Positions 24,538-35,817 are shown, numbered from the stretch's first letter. The stretch is DNA of 64,000 nt from Streptomyces sp. PT12 (GCF_003311645.1 NZ_QEST01000142.1:1-64000), one strand, 5' to 3'. Numbers and translations are program-made. The notes: generated from the letters alone by a model not told the origin.

Positions 24538-26685
24538 TCAGCCCGCTCGGCTCCCGCGCACGGCGTCCGCCCGCGAACGGTGCACGGCGATCCCGGCCGG
24601 GGCCTCGATGTCGACCGTGCCGTCGGCCCTGACGGCGAGCGACAGCGGGGCGCCCCCCACCGCGAGGCCGGTCAGGCGCAGGGGCGCCAGGTCGTGGCCG
24701 ATACGGGCGGCGACGGTCAGGGTGCCGCCGGGGGCGTCGGCCTCAAGGCCGAGCAGCGACCGCAGCACGTGCACGGACGACGCGGCGGCCCACGCCTGGG
24801 GGTGGCACGAGGCGGGGTAGGGCGCGGGGTGGCGGCTCTCGTCGGCGCCATAGCCCGCGAACAGCTCGGGCAGCCGGGCGCCGAAGGAGTCGGAGGCGCG
24901 GATCAGCCCGGCGGCAAGCGACGCCGCGGCGTCGGGGAAGCCCGCCCTGGCCAGGCCGTGCACCGCGATGGCCGTGTCGTGCGGCCAGATCGAACCGGTG
25001 TGGTAGCCGAGGGGGTTGAAGCCGCCGGACGTGGCGCTCAGGGTGCGAAGGCCGAAACCCGCGTCCAGGTCGGGGCCCGCGAGGCGGCGGGCCAGCAGGG
25101 CGCTCTCCTCCGGGTCGAGCAGCCCGGTGCCGAGCAGGTGCCCGAAGCCCGAGGTGACCGAGTCGACCGGCCGCTTCTCGGCATCCAGCGCGACCGCGGG
25201 ATAGGGGCCGTGCGTGTCCTGGACCCAGAAGCGTTCCCTGAAGCGGGACTTGAGGCGTTGGGCCCACTCCTCCCAGCGGTCGGCGCCGGGTCTGTCGAAC
25301 GCCCGCAGCAGCGCGGCCGCGCCCTGGGCCGCCTCGTAGGCGTATGCCTGCACCTCGCACAGGGCGATCGGCGCCTCGGCCTGGCGGCCGTCGCGGAAGC
25401 GGATGCTGTCGCCCGAGTCCTTCCAGCCCTGGTTCGCCAGGCCGCGGCCCGTCGTGTCGATGTACTCGATGAAGCCGTCGCCGTCCGCGTCGGCGTGGTC
25501 CCGCATCCAGCCGAGGGCAGCCTCGGCGTGCGGCAGCAGCGCCTCGACCTCGTCGGCGGGAAGGCCCCAGCGCCAGGCGTCGTGCAGCAGGCACACCCAC
25601 AGCGGGGTGGCGTCGACCGTGCCGAAGTACCGCGGCGGGAGCGAGAGTCCCGGGCCCCGCCGGTCGCCCTGGGCGTGGCGCACCTCGTGCAGGATCTTGC
25701 CAGGCTGCTCCTGCGTCTCGGCTTCGTGGCTCGTGCCCTGGCGGCGGGCGAGGGTGCGCAGGGTGCCCGCCGCGAGCGACGTGCCGAGCGGCAGCAGCAT
25801 GCGGGCGGCCCACAGCGCGTCGCGGCCGAAGAGCGTGGCGAACCAGGGGGCCCCCGCGGCCACGAAGAGGTCGGCCGGGCGCTCGGGGTCGGCCAGCAGG
25901 AGCCGTTCGATGTCGTCGTGGGACTGGTCCACCCAGCGGTCGAAACGGCGGTCGGCGCTCACCAGCCGGGGGCGTCGCCATGGGGTGCTGCCAGGGGCGG
26001 CGGGCGGGAACAGCGGGGGCGTGGACTCCTCGGCCGCGCACAGGAGTTCGGCGCTCCAGCGCTCGCCCGGCGCGAGCGCGATCCGCCAGCGCAGCGGGGC
26101 GGCCGGGGTGGGCGCGTCGGGCGCGGGCGTCGCGGTCAGCCGCACGGCGAGGTCGGGGCCTGACCAGGCGAGGGCGCCGAGCGCGACCTCCCCGAGCACG
26201 GGGCGCAAGACCGCGCCGGACTTGACGCGCTCCATGGGCGCCAAGTCGGTCTCGGCCGCGACGATCAGCGTGACCTCGGCGGGCAGCGCCCCCGAGTTGA
26301 CCACGTCGAGGCGCTCGGTCAGGCGCCCGGGGGCGATGGCGCGGGCCCGTATCAGGGTGACGGCCGGGTCGGGCGTGGCCTCGGCGACCCCGCGCAGCAC
26401 CGATCGGAAGACGGCGCGGTCGGCGCCCTGGACCCCGCCGCCCACCGACGCCAACGCGACGCCCTCGACGGCCACTTCGAGCCGCGACAGGGCGCGCCGG
26501 TCGCCGTGGTAGAAGCCGTCGGCGCCCCCGCTCAGCTGCCCGTCAGGGCGGGAGACGGCGAAGCTCGGCGCGTACAGCGTGACGCAGGCGTCGTGCAGAA
26601 ACGGCTGGAGGCCCGCGGTGGGCTCCGCGCCGCTCTCCACCGGTCGACTTCCGTCCGGGGACTTGACACTCATGAGCGGGGACAC
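24538..26685 (-). CDS. Glycogen-debranching-type glycosidase (amylo-alpha-1,6-glucosidase family)
   Basis: Predicted cytosolic glycosidase acting on alpha-glucan or related oligosaccharides. About 715 residues. The N-terminal about 200 residues form the beta-rich domain of glycogen-debranching-like proteins (FYHGDRRALSRL). The rest is an (alpha/alpha)6 barrel with family blocks APWFATLFGRDALWAARMLL, YFGTVDATPLWV, DGDGFIEY, NQGWKDSGDSIRF and YHTGSIWPHDTAIAVHGLARAGF. Start is uncertain: GTG 26685 (AGAAG upstream), TTG 26688 or ATG 26673. There is no signal peptide, so it should work on imported sugar. It diverges from a LacI regulator and a sugar importer, with two operator-like palindromes between. 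The natural substrate is not determined. Confidence 0.85.
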   Translation of the reverse strand: MSPLMSVKSPDGSRPVESGAEPTAGLQPFLHDACVTLYAPSFAVSRPDGQLSGGADGFYHGDRRALSRLEVAVEGVALASVGGGVQGADRAVFRSVLRGVAEATPDPAVTLIRARAIAPGRLTERLDVVNSGALPAEVTLIVAAETDLAPMERVKSGAVLRPVLGEVALGALAWSGPDLAVRLTATPAPDAPTPAAPLRWRIALAPGERWSAELLCAAEESTPPLFPPAAPGSTPWRRPRLVSADRRFDRWVDQSHDDIERLLLADPERPADLFVAAGAPWFATLFGRDALWAARMLLPLGTSLAAGTLRTLARRQGTSHEAETQEQPGKILHEVRHAQGDRRGPGLSLPPRYFGTVDATPLWVCLLHDAWRWGLPADEVEALLPHAEAALGWMRDHADADGDGFIEYIDTTGRGLANQGWKDSGDSIRFRDGRQAEAPIALCEVQAYAYEAAQGAAALLRAFDRPGADRWEEWAQRLKSRFRERFWVQDTHGPYPAVALDAEKRPVDSVTSGFGHLLGTGLLDPEESALLARRLAGPDLDAGFGLRTLSATSGGFNPLGYHTGSIWPHDTAIAVHGLARAGFPDAAASLAAGLIRASDSFGARLPELFAGYGADESRHPAPYPASCHPQAWAAASSVHVLRSLLGLEADAPGGTLTVAARIGHDLAPLRLTGLAVGGAPLSLAVRADGTVDIEAPAGIAVHRSRADAVRGSRAG

Positions 26686-26700
26686 CAATCTTCTGAGCCA

Positions 26701-26714
26701 TTGGAGCGTTCCAA
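26701..26714. promoter_or_regulatory. LacI-type operator 1
   Basis: TTGGAGCGTTCCAA, a palindrome around a central CG with one mismatched pair, as usual for LacI-family sites. It lies 15 bp before the glycosidase start, where binding would block that gene. Confidence 0.7.
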
Positions 26715-26750
26715 AGAATGTAGATGCACTTCAGCCTGCTGGCAACGCCA

Positions 26751-26764
26751 TTTGAACGCTCCAA
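26751..26764. promoter_or_regulatory. LacI-type operator 2
   Basis: TTTGAACGCTCCAA, the same site type (10 of 14 positions equal to operator 1, more when read on the other strand), 50 bp centre to centre from it and 44 bp before the lacI start. It suggests autoregulation and control of the divergent gene by one repressor. Confidence 0.68.
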
Positions 26765-26807
26765 TCAGCAAGCGAAAGTTCGGCATCTCGACACCTGGAG
26801 AGACCCC

Positions 26808-27932
26808 ATGGGCACAGCGCAAGGGCGCCCGCAGGAGAGGGGGAGCGGTGTGACGCTCGCCATGGTCGCGCGCCGGGCGGGCGTCTCCCCGCAGACGGTG
26901 TCCAACGCGATCAACGCGCCCGAGCTGCTGCGCCCCGAGACCCTGGCGCGGGTGCGCCAGGCCATCGACACCATGGGGTACCGGCCACACCGGGCCGCCC
27001 AGACGCTGCGCACCAAGTCGAGCCGCCTGATCGGCTATGGCATCCAGCCGGTCGATGTGGACCGTTCGACGCCGGTCATGGACCGCTTCCTGCACGCGCT
27101 GTCCCAGACCGCCCAGGAGGCGGGGCACCGCATCCTGCTGTTCGCGTCTCCCCCGCCGAACGCCCCCGAGCCGATGGACGCCTATCGCGAGCTGCTCGAC
27201 ACCTACAGCGTCGACGGCTTCGTTCTCAGCGACACCCACAGGGGCGACCCCCGTCAGGCGTGGCTGGAAAAGCATGGTGTGCCCTTTGCGGCGTTCGGCC
27301 GGCCGTGGTCAGGGCGTCAGATAGGGGACTGGGTCGACGTCGACGGCGCGCGGGGCACGGCCGCCGCGGTGGACCACCTCGTCGAACTCGGCCACGACCG
27401 CATCGGGTTCCTCGGCTGGCCGCGCGGCTCGGGCGCGGGCGACGACCGGGCGGGCGGCTGGCGTGACGCCATGCGTCGGCACGGGCTGACCGTGCGCGGG
27501 CGGCGGGCCGAGAGCGAGGACGAGGTGACCCCGGCGGCGGCCGCCGTGGGCCCGTTGCTCGACTCGGGCGTGACCGCCGTGGTGGCCGCGAGCGACACCC
27601 TGGCCATGGGCTGCTATCGCGCGCTGCGCGAGCGCGGCCAGAGTCCTGGCGAGGACGTGTCGGTCGTCGGGTTCGACGACTCCCCCGCCGCGGCCCTGGT
27701 CTCCCCCAGCCTCACCAGCGTCGACCAGCCGATGGCGGCCGTCGGGCGCGAGTGCGTCCGGCTGCTGCTCGCCCGCATCGCCGATCCCTCACGAGCCGCC
27801 GAGAACCTGCTGCTCGCCCCCTCGCTCGTCCCCCGCGACAGCACGGCGCCCCCACGCGCCACAGCCCCACGGACCGCGGCCCCCCGCGGTCCCGACAGCC
27901 GGGCAACCGATGAGTCGCACAGCCCGCGTTGA
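26808..27932 (+). CDS. LacI-family transcriptional repressor of sugar utilisation locus
   Basis: 374 residues from ATG 26808 (GGAGAG upstream). The N-terminal helix-turn-helix is canonical (TLAMVARRAGVSPQTVSNAINAPELLRPETLARVRQ), followed by the hinge (GYRPHRAAQTLRT) and a periplasmic-binding-protein-like sensor domain with DGFVLSDT, DWVDVDGARGTAAAVDHL, AASDTLAMG and SVVGFDDSP...SLTSVDQP. It ends in a basic, proline-rich tail of about 30 residues beyond the usual family end. Placed between the debranching-type enzyme and the ABC importer, with two matching palindromes in its promoter region, so it probably represses both in the absence of the imported sugar or its product. The inducer cannot be read from the sequence. 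Confidence 0.93.
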   Translation: MGTAQGRPQERGSGVTLAMVARRAGVSPQTVSNAINAPELLRPETLARVRQAIDTMGYRPHRAAQTLRTKSSRLIGYGIQPVDVDRSTPVMDRFLHALSQTAQEAGHRILLFASPPPNAPEPMDAYRELLDTYSVDGFVLSDTHRGDPRQAWLEKHGVPFAAFGRPWSGRQIGDWVDVDGARGTAAAVDHLVELGHDRIGFLGWPRGSGAGDDRAGGWRDAMRRHGLTVRGRRAESEDEVTPAAAAVGPLLDSGVTAVVAASDTLAMGCYRALRERGQSPGEDVSVVGFDDSPAAALVSPSLTSVDQPMAAVGRECVRLLLARIADPSRAAENLLLAPSLVPRDSTAPPRATAPRTAAPRGPDSRATDESHSPR

Positions 27933-27960
27933 CACGCCTTCCTTGGAGGAACGACATCCC

Positions 27961-29208
27961 ATGCACACCAGGAGAACGCTGAGCGCCACCGCGTGTGGCA
28001 TAGCCATGCTGGCCGCCACGGCCTGCTCCTCCAGCTTCGGTGAGGACGAGGACACCGCGCAGGAGGACACCGAGGGCAGTCAGAGCCTCACCGTCCTGAT
28101 CGCCACCTCGGGCGAGGCCGAGACGGGCGCCGTCGAGGCCGCCGCCGCGGCCTACGAGGAGGAGTCGGGCAACACGGTCACCGTCGAGGTGGCCCAGGAC
28201 ATGAACCAGCAGCTCGGCCAGGCGCTCGCGGGCGGCAACCCGCCCGACGTCTTCTACGTGGACTCGAGCCAGTTCGCCAACTACGCCCAGGGCGGCTCGC
28301 TCCACCCCTATGGCGAGCGGATATCCGACGTGGAGGACTTCTCGCCGACGCTTCGCCAGTCGTTCACGCACGAAGGGGAGCTGGTGTGCGTGCCGAAGGA
28401 CACCTCGTCGCTCGCCCTCGTCATCAACACGGCGCTGTGGCAGGAGGCCGGGCTCACCGACGCGGACTACCCCACCACATGGGAGCAGCTGTCATCCGTC
28501 GCGGCCGAGCTGACCCAGGGCGATGTCACGGGCCTGGTGACCAGCAACGAATACCAGCGGCTCGGGGCGTTCATGAAGCAGGCGGGCGGCTGGGTCACCA
28601 ACGCGGACCAGACCGAGGTGACGGCCGACTCCGACGAGAACGCCGAGGCCCTGGACTTCGTGCGGGGCATGCTCAACGACGGCTCGCTCACGTACGCCTC
28701 CGACGTGGACGCGGGCTGGGCCGGTGAGGCGTTCGGCGAGGGCCGGGCCGCCATGACGATCGAGGGCAGCTGGCTGGCGGGCGGCATGGAGGCCGACTAC
28801 CCGGACGTCGAGTACGCGGTCGTGCCGCTGCCCGAGGGGCCCGCGGGCCCCGGCACCCTGGCGTTCACCAACTGCTGGGGCGTCGCCCAGGAGAGCCCGC
28901 GGCGCGACACGGCCGTGGAGCTCGTGGAGTTCCTGACGCGGGCGGAGCAGCAGATCGCGATGGGTGACGCGTTCGGCGCGATCCCGTCCCGGCAGAGCGC
29001 GGCCGACGAGTACCTCGCCGACCACCCCGAGGACGAGGCGTGGGGCGCCAGCGGCGAGTGGGTCCAAGGGCCCGTCACGCTGCGGGGCTTCGACCGGGTG
29101 CTCGCGCAGTTCAACACGGACCTCGAGTCCCTGCGCACCGCCGACCCGCGCGACATGCTGTCCGACCTCCAGCGCTACGGCGAGGCCGCGCTCGAGGAGA
29201 ACCAGTGA
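27961..29208 (+). CDS. Sugar ABC transporter substrate-binding lipoprotein
   Basis: Captures a sugar outside the membrane for the two following permeases. 415 residues from ATG 27961, with a strong GGAGG site in CCTTGGAGGAACG upstream. The signal peptide (basic MHTRR, hydrophobic LSATACGIAMLAATA) ends at Cys22, the likely lipidated residue; the box ATAC is a weak variant of LAGC. The mature part is acidic at first (EDEDTAQEDTEGS) and then a typical family-1 solute-binding protein (GNPPDVFYVDSSQFANYAQGG, AFGEGRAAMTIEGSWLAGG, EFLTRAEQQIAMG). Starts 28 bp after the LacI gene and overlaps the next gene by four bases, so operon transcription is likely. Confidence 0.94.
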   Translation: MHTRRTLSATACGIAMLAATACSSSFGEDEDTAQEDTEGSQSLTVLIATSGEAETGAVEAAAAAYEEESGNTVTVEVAQDMNQQLGQALAGGNPPDVFYVDSSQFANYAQGGSLHPYGERISDVEDFSPTLRQSFTHEGELVCVPKDTSSLALVINTALWQEAGLTDADYPTTWEQLSSVAAELTQGDVTGLVTSNEYQRLGAFMKQAGGWVTNADQTEVTADSDENAEALDFVRGMLNDGSLTYASDVDAGWAGEAFGEGRAAMTIEGSWLAGGMEADYPDVEYAVVPLPEGPAGPGTLAFTNCWGVAQESPRRDTAVELVEFLTRAEQQIAMGDAFGAIPSRQSAADEYLADHPEDEAWGASGEWVQGPVTLRGFDRVLAQFNTDLESLRTADPRDMLSDLQRYGEAALEENQ

Positions 29209-30287
29209 TCCCGACGGCGGCTCTCCGCCGGTCCCCGCGCGGCGCCGTGCCGCGCGGGGACCGGCGGGCCCTGTGGGGCTGGCTCTTCGTCAGCCCCGCC
29301 ACCCTGGTGCTCGGGCTGTTCCTGCTGCTGCCGATCCTGATGGCGCTGTGGGTCAGCCTGCTCGAGTGGGACGGCCAGTCGAACCCGTTCACCGGGGGCC
29401 GGGCCGACTTCGTCGGCCTGGACAACTACCGGGAGCTGTTCACCGAGGACGGCCTCGACCGGACGCTGTTCGCCACGTCGCTGCGCAACAACGCCTACTT
29501 CGTGCTGATCTACGTCCCGGTGGCGACCGCGCTGTCCCTCGGCCTCGCGCTCATCGTCAACCAGCGCCTGATACGCGGCCGTGGGCTGCTGCGCACCACG
29601 TTCTACTTCCCGTCGGTGACCAGCGCGATCGCCGTCTCGACGGTGTTCCTCTTCCTCTTCCAGGGCAGCGGCGCCGTCAACAGCCTGCTGTCGTGGGTCG
29701 GGGTCGAGGGGCCCAACTGGTTCGCCGACGCCCGCGGGGTGGTGTGGGTCGTCCTCGGGGCGCTCGGCGTGGTCGATCCGGACCGGCCGAGCGGGTTCCT
29801 GGCGGAGCAGGGCTTTCTCGGGCTGACGTGGTTCGAGTGGCTCTCCGGCCCCTCGGTGGCGATGTGCACGCTGCTGTTCCTGCTGATCTGGACCAGCTCC
29901 GGAACGTTCATGCTGATCTTCCTGGCCGCGCTCCAGAACGTGCCGCAGGAGCTGGAGGAGGCCGCGGCGCTCGACGGCGTGAGCCGCCGCGAGCTGCTGT
30001 GGCACGTCATCCTGCCCGCGCTGCGCCCGGTGCTCTTCCTGGTGCTCACCCTGGCGCTGATCGGCAGCTGGCAGGTGTTCGACATGGTCTACATCATGGG
30101 TCAGGGCGCCCCTGGCAACACGACGCTCACGCCCGCGTACCTCTCCTATCAGTCCGGCTTCGGGGAGGCCGACTACGGCCAGGGCGCGGCGATCGCTTTT
30201 GTGCTGTTCGGGATCATCCTGGTCTGCACCGGGGTGCAGCGCTGGCTGCTGCGCGAGCGGAACGCGCGCTTCGGGAGGACGCGATGA
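29205..30287 (+). CDS. Sugar ABC transporter permease 1 (MalF type)
   Basis: Inner-membrane channel subunit, 360 residues. The GTG start at 29205 overlaps the previous stop (GTGA) and GAGGAG sits 6 bases upstream. Six or more membrane segments; the first is LWGWLFVSPATLVLGLFLLL. The EAA loop that contacts the ATPase is present (EEAAALDGVSRRELLWHVILPALRP). A loop of about 40 residues between TM segments (GVEGPNWFADARGVV to FEWLSG) carries a second WFxxx element, longer than in most homologues. Overlaps the next permease by four bases. Confidence 0.94.
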   Translation: MIPTAALRRSPRGAVPRGDRRALWGWLFVSPATLVLGLFLLLPILMALWVSLLEWDGQSNPFTGGRADFVGLDNYRELFTEDGLDRTLFATSLRNNAYFVLIYVPVATALSLGLALIVNQRLIRGRGLLRTTFYFPSVTSAIAVSTVFLFLFQGSGAVNSLLSWVGVEGPNWFADARGVVWVVLGALGVVDPDRPSGFLAEQGFLGLTWFEWLSGPSVAMCTLLFLLIWTSSGTFMLIFLAALQNVPQELEEAAALDGVSRRELLWHVILPALRPVLFLVLTLALIGSWQVFDMVYIMGQGAPGNTTLTPAYLSYQSGFGEADYGQGAAIAFVLFGIILVCTGVQRWLLRERNARFGRTR

Positions 30288-31207
30288 CGACGACCGCCCC
30301 CACCCGGCGCGAGTCGCGCGCCCAGGAGCGCGCCCGGCGCGGCTCCCCCGCGGTCGGCCGCTTCCCCGCGCCGTGGCGCCTGCTCGGGTACACGCTCGTG
30401 GGCTGCCTCGCGCTGCTGTACATCCTGCCGTTCGTGCTCCAGGCCGTGACCAGCTTCAAGACGGACCCGGACGCGGCGGCGAACCCGCTGAGCCTGTGGC
30501 CTTCGCCGCCGAGCACGGCCGCCTACGAGCGGCTGTTCGGGCTGAGCGAGTCGGGCGACAGCGTGCCGTTCATGCGCTGGCTCGGGAACTCGGCCCTGGT
30601 CACCGTGCTGGTCACCACGGGCCGCGTGGTGTTCGACTCGCTGGCGGGCTACGCGCTCGCGCGGCTGCCGTTCCGCGGACGACGAGCGCTCTTCGTGCTG
30701 CTGCTCGCCATCATGGCGGTGCCCAACGTGGTGCTGCTGATCCCGAGGTTTCTGGTGCTCAACACCTTCGGGATGTTCGACACCTACGCGGGGATGGTGA
30801 TACCGCTGCTGGTGGACGCGGCGGGGATCTTCATCATGAAGCAGTTCTTCGAGTCGATCCCGCGGGAGGTCGAGGAGGCCGCCAGGATCGACGGGGCCGG
30901 GGTCCTGCGAACCTACTGGTCGGTGGTGCTGCCGATGGCACGGCCCGCGTTGATCACCCTGACGATCATGTCGTTCCAGGGGTCGTGGAACGAGTTCACG
31001 CACTTCCTCGTGTCCACGCAGTCGAGCCAGTACGAGACGCTGACCACCGGTCTCGCGCGGTTCGTCGCCGGTGGTCTTGGCAGCGGTACGCAGTATCCGC
31101 TCAAGCTGGCCGCCGCGGCGCTCGCCACCATCCCGGTCGCCGTGCTGTTCTTCGTCTTCCAGCGGCACTTCGTGCGCGGGGCAAACGCGGGGTCCGTCAA
31201 GGAGTGA
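30284..31207 (+). CDS. Sugar ABC transporter permease 2 (MalG type)
   Basis: 307 residues from ATG 30284, which overlaps the preceding stop (ATGA). Six membrane segments; EAA loop EEAARIDGAGVLRTYWSVVLPMARPAL is intact. The N-terminal about 35 residues are basic and cytosolic. No ATPase gene follows; in Streptomyces such importers usually share one multitask ATPase (MsiK) encoded elsewhere, which I infer here. The operon ends at an 11-bp tandem repeat tract with no evident hairpin. Confidence 0.94.
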   Translation: MTTTAPTRRESRAQERARRGSPAVGRFPAPWRLLGYTLVGCLALLYILPFVLQAVTSFKTDPDAAANPLSLWPSPPSTAAYERLFGLSESGDSVPFMRWLGNSALVTVLVTTGRVVFDSLAGYALARLPFRGRRALFVLLLAIMAVPNVVLLIPRFLVLNTFGMFDTYAGMVIPLLVDAAGIFIMKQFFESIPREVEEAARIDGAGVLRTYWSVVLPMARPALITLTIMSFQGSWNEFTHFLVSTQSSQYETLTTGLARFVAGGLGSGTQYPLKLAAAALATIPVAVLFFVFQRHFVRGANAGSVKE

Positions 31208-31219
31208 GGGATCGCGCCG

Positions 31220-31263
31220 TCGCCCTCAGGTCGCCCTCAGGTCGCCCTCAGGTCGCCCTCAGG
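31220..31263. repeat. Four exact 11-bp tandem repeats
   Basis: Four identical copies of tcgccctcagg between the permease end and the convergent hypothetical gene. The last copy contains the stop codon of the latter (31259-31261). Confidence 0.95.
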
Positions 31264-31627
31264 CGGCGGCGCCCCCTGACTCGATCAGGCGCAGCAGCTC
31301 GCCGGCCGCGCGCTCGACATCCTCGGGGTGTCCCGGGCCGGGGCGCAGAAAGCGCCCCGAGCGGTCGCCCCACCGGGGCGACACGTTGTACCTGGTGCCG
31401 TCGATCCGCAGGGCGAGCGTCTTGCCGCCCGTGAACCGCACCCTCGACGCCTCGACCCGGCTCAGGGGCGCGCCGGCGATCCGCCGGCGGTCCGAGCCCC
31501 GCAGGGTCACATGGCCGTGGGCCACGGTCACATAGCCGTGCTGCGCGATGGGGCGGACGCCCTTGCCGATGTGCACCTCGTCGAAGATCCGCTCGCGCGT
31601 CGCCGTCTCCCGTTCCATGGTGTCCAT
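31259..31627 (-). CDS. Conserved hypothetical protein, about 122 residues
   Basis: ATG 31627-31625 has GAGGAG 6-11 bases upstream, which fixes the start. The protein is soluble and basic, with DEVHIGKGVRPIAQHGYVTV near residue 16-35, a central RVRFTGGKTLALRIDGTRYNV and a C-terminal helix EDVERAAGELLRLIESG. High GC3 confirms coding. I do not recognise a domain and give no function. Both flanks carry 11-bp tandem repeats of different sequence, an odd placement. Its promoter lies in the region shared with the divergent LPMO gene. Confidence 0.75.
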   Translation of the reverse strand: MDTMERETATRERIFDEVHIGKGVRPIAQHGYVTVAHGHVTLRGSDRRRIAGAPLSRVEASRVRFTGGKTLALRIDGTRYNVSPRWGDRSGRFLRPGPGHPEDVERAAGELLRLIESGGAAA

Positions 31628-31660
31628 GCCTCGCTCCTCGGCTCGCTCGTGGGTGTCCTT

Positions 31661-31715
31661 GCGTCGGTCTGGCGTCGGTCTGGCGTCGGTCTGGCGTCGA
31701 TCTGGCGTCGATCTG
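31661..31715. repeat. Five-copy 11-bp tandem repeat upstream of hypothetical gene
   Basis: Copies of gcgtcggtctg (three exact, two with one change, gcgtcgatctg) just upstream of the 122-residue protein, in its probable 5' leader or promoter. One unit per helical turn, so all copies face the same side of DNA. Confidence 0.93.
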
Positions 31716-31820
31716 GTCGTCGATCCGTCTTCCGCGATGCGGATCTGACGGGTACCCAGATGTGCCGAGTGAAACCAAGGGCCGGGAGAGACCCGGGAGA
31801 TATCGATTACCCGGACGTTC

Positions 31821-31834
31821 ATTGGTCTGGACAT
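31821..31834. promoter_or_regulatory. Degenerate DasR-like box
   Basis: ATTGGTCTGGACAT resembles the TGGTCTAGACCA element bound by the GntR regulator DasR, with two changes. Pairs of such 12-bp repeats are known in Streptomyces chitinase promoters. It lies about 86 bp upstream of the LPMO start. Confidence 0.5.
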
Positions 31835-31862
31835 GACTTTTCACGGGCAGTACCGTCGCATT

Positions 31863-31874
31863 TGGTCTAGACCG
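31863..31874. promoter_or_regulatory. DasR-responsive element upstream of LPMO gene
   Basis: TGGTCTAGACCG matches 11 of 12 positions of the DasR consensus TGGTCTAGACCA. It is 46 bp before the LPMO start, 42 bp downstream of the degenerate copy. By known biology, DasR represses until glucosamine-6-phosphate rises. Confidence 0.8.
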
Positions 31875-31919
31875 CAGCGGCAACGGAGCGCTATCCCCCA
31901 CAACCTTCCGGAGAGAAGC

Positions 31920-32513
31920 ATGCGCACAAGGATCTCAGCCGCCCTCATAGGCGCGGGACTGATGGCCGTCACGGTGCTCGGCACCAGTGGGACGGCCAAC
32001 GCCCACGGATACACCACGACGGCCCAGAGCCGTCAGAGCCACTGTGCCGAGGGCACGGTCACCGACTGCGGCGGCATCCAGTGGGAGCCGCAGAGCGTCG
32101 AGGGGCCCAAGGGCTTCCCCGCCGCCGGACCCGCCGACGGCTCGATCTGCGCCGGCGGCAACTCGCGGTTCTCCCCGCTGGACGACCCGCGCGGCGGCGC
32201 CTGGCCCGCCACACAGCTCAGCGGCGGCCAGCAGTACACCTTCACCTGGAACATCACGGCCCGCCACAGCACCACGGACTTCCGCTACTACATCACCAAC
32301 GACAGCTACGACCCGAACGAACCCCTGCGGCGCTCGCACCTGGAGTCGCAGCCGTTCCTGACCGTGTCGAAGAACGGCGCGCAGCCGGACGCCACCGAGA
32401 GCCACACGGGCACCATCCCCAGCGGCAAGTCGGGCAAGCACCTGATCCTGGCCGTATGGGACGTCGCCGACACGGGCAACGCGTTCTACGCCTGCTCGGA
32501 CGTGCAGTTCTGA
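31920..32513 (+). CDS. Secreted lytic polysaccharide monooxygenase, AA10 (chitin-type CBP)
   Basis: Copper enzyme that oxidatively cleaves crystalline polysaccharide outside the cell. 197 residues from ATG 31920 (GGAGAG upstream). Signal peptide residues 1-28, cut after ANA so that His29 becomes the N-terminus (HGYTTT) and forms the copper brace with His116 (TARHSTTDF). Other family marks: CGGIQWEPQSVEGPKGFP, CAGGNSRFSPLDDPRGGAWP and the C-terminal HLILAVWDVADTGNAFYACSDVQF. A single catalytic domain without a binding module. The sequence type and the DasR box suggest chitin as substrate; activity on cellulose cannot be excluded, particularly as a cellulase is the next-but-one gene. Ends before a strong terminator. 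Confidence 0.94.
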   Translation: MRTRISAALIGAGLMAVTVLGTSGTANAHGYTTTAQSRQSHCAEGTVTDCGGIQWEPQSVEGPKGFPAAGPADGSICAGGNSRFSPLDDPRGGAWPATQLSGGQQYTFTWNITARHSTTDFRYYITNDSYDPNEPLRRSHLESQPFLTVSKNGAQPDATESHTGTIPSGKSGKHLILAVWDVADTGNAFYACSDVQF

Positions 32514-32581
32514 CGGCCCGGCAGCCCGTGCGCGCCTGACGCACGACACGACACCCCGCGAGGACGCGGGCGGCATTGAGA

Positions 32582-32624
32582 GCGGGTGCGCGGGGAGGCC
32601 ATCACCCACCCCCCGCGCACCCGC
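32582..32624. terminator. Bidirectional terminator between LPMO and DoxX genes
   Basis: gcgggtgcgcgggg (32582-32595) and its exact complement (32611-32624) with a 15-base loop, between two convergent genes. Confidence 0.8.
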
Positions 32625-32643
32625 GGTCATGCGGTGCCCCGGA

Positions 32644-35753
<3,110 letters not shown>

Positions 35754-35799
35754 CAGGTCCTGTCCCGGCGGTCTTCGAAGACCGCCAGGGCAGGACCTG
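35754..35799 (-). terminator. Long inverted repeat (22-bp arms)
   Basis: Arms 35754-35775 and 35778-35799 pair at 20 of 22 positions with a 2-base centre. It follows the small gene on the minus strand and would also shield the GH9 promoter from read-through. Confidence 0.75.
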
Positions 35800-35817
35800 A
35801 CGGCGAGCGCCGTCAGG
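35796..35817 (-). terminator. Hairpin directly after stop of small gene
   Basis: cctgacggc, loop gagc, gccgtcagg: perfect 9-bp stem that begins at the base after the stop codon (35818-35820) of the 75-residue protein. It overlaps the longer inverted repeat by four bases, so the two could form alternative structures. Confidence 0.7.

Noticed and set aside
31220-31715. Short tandem repeats as a CRISPR array
   Set aside because: Head-to-tail 11-bp units without spacers; no cas genes nearby.
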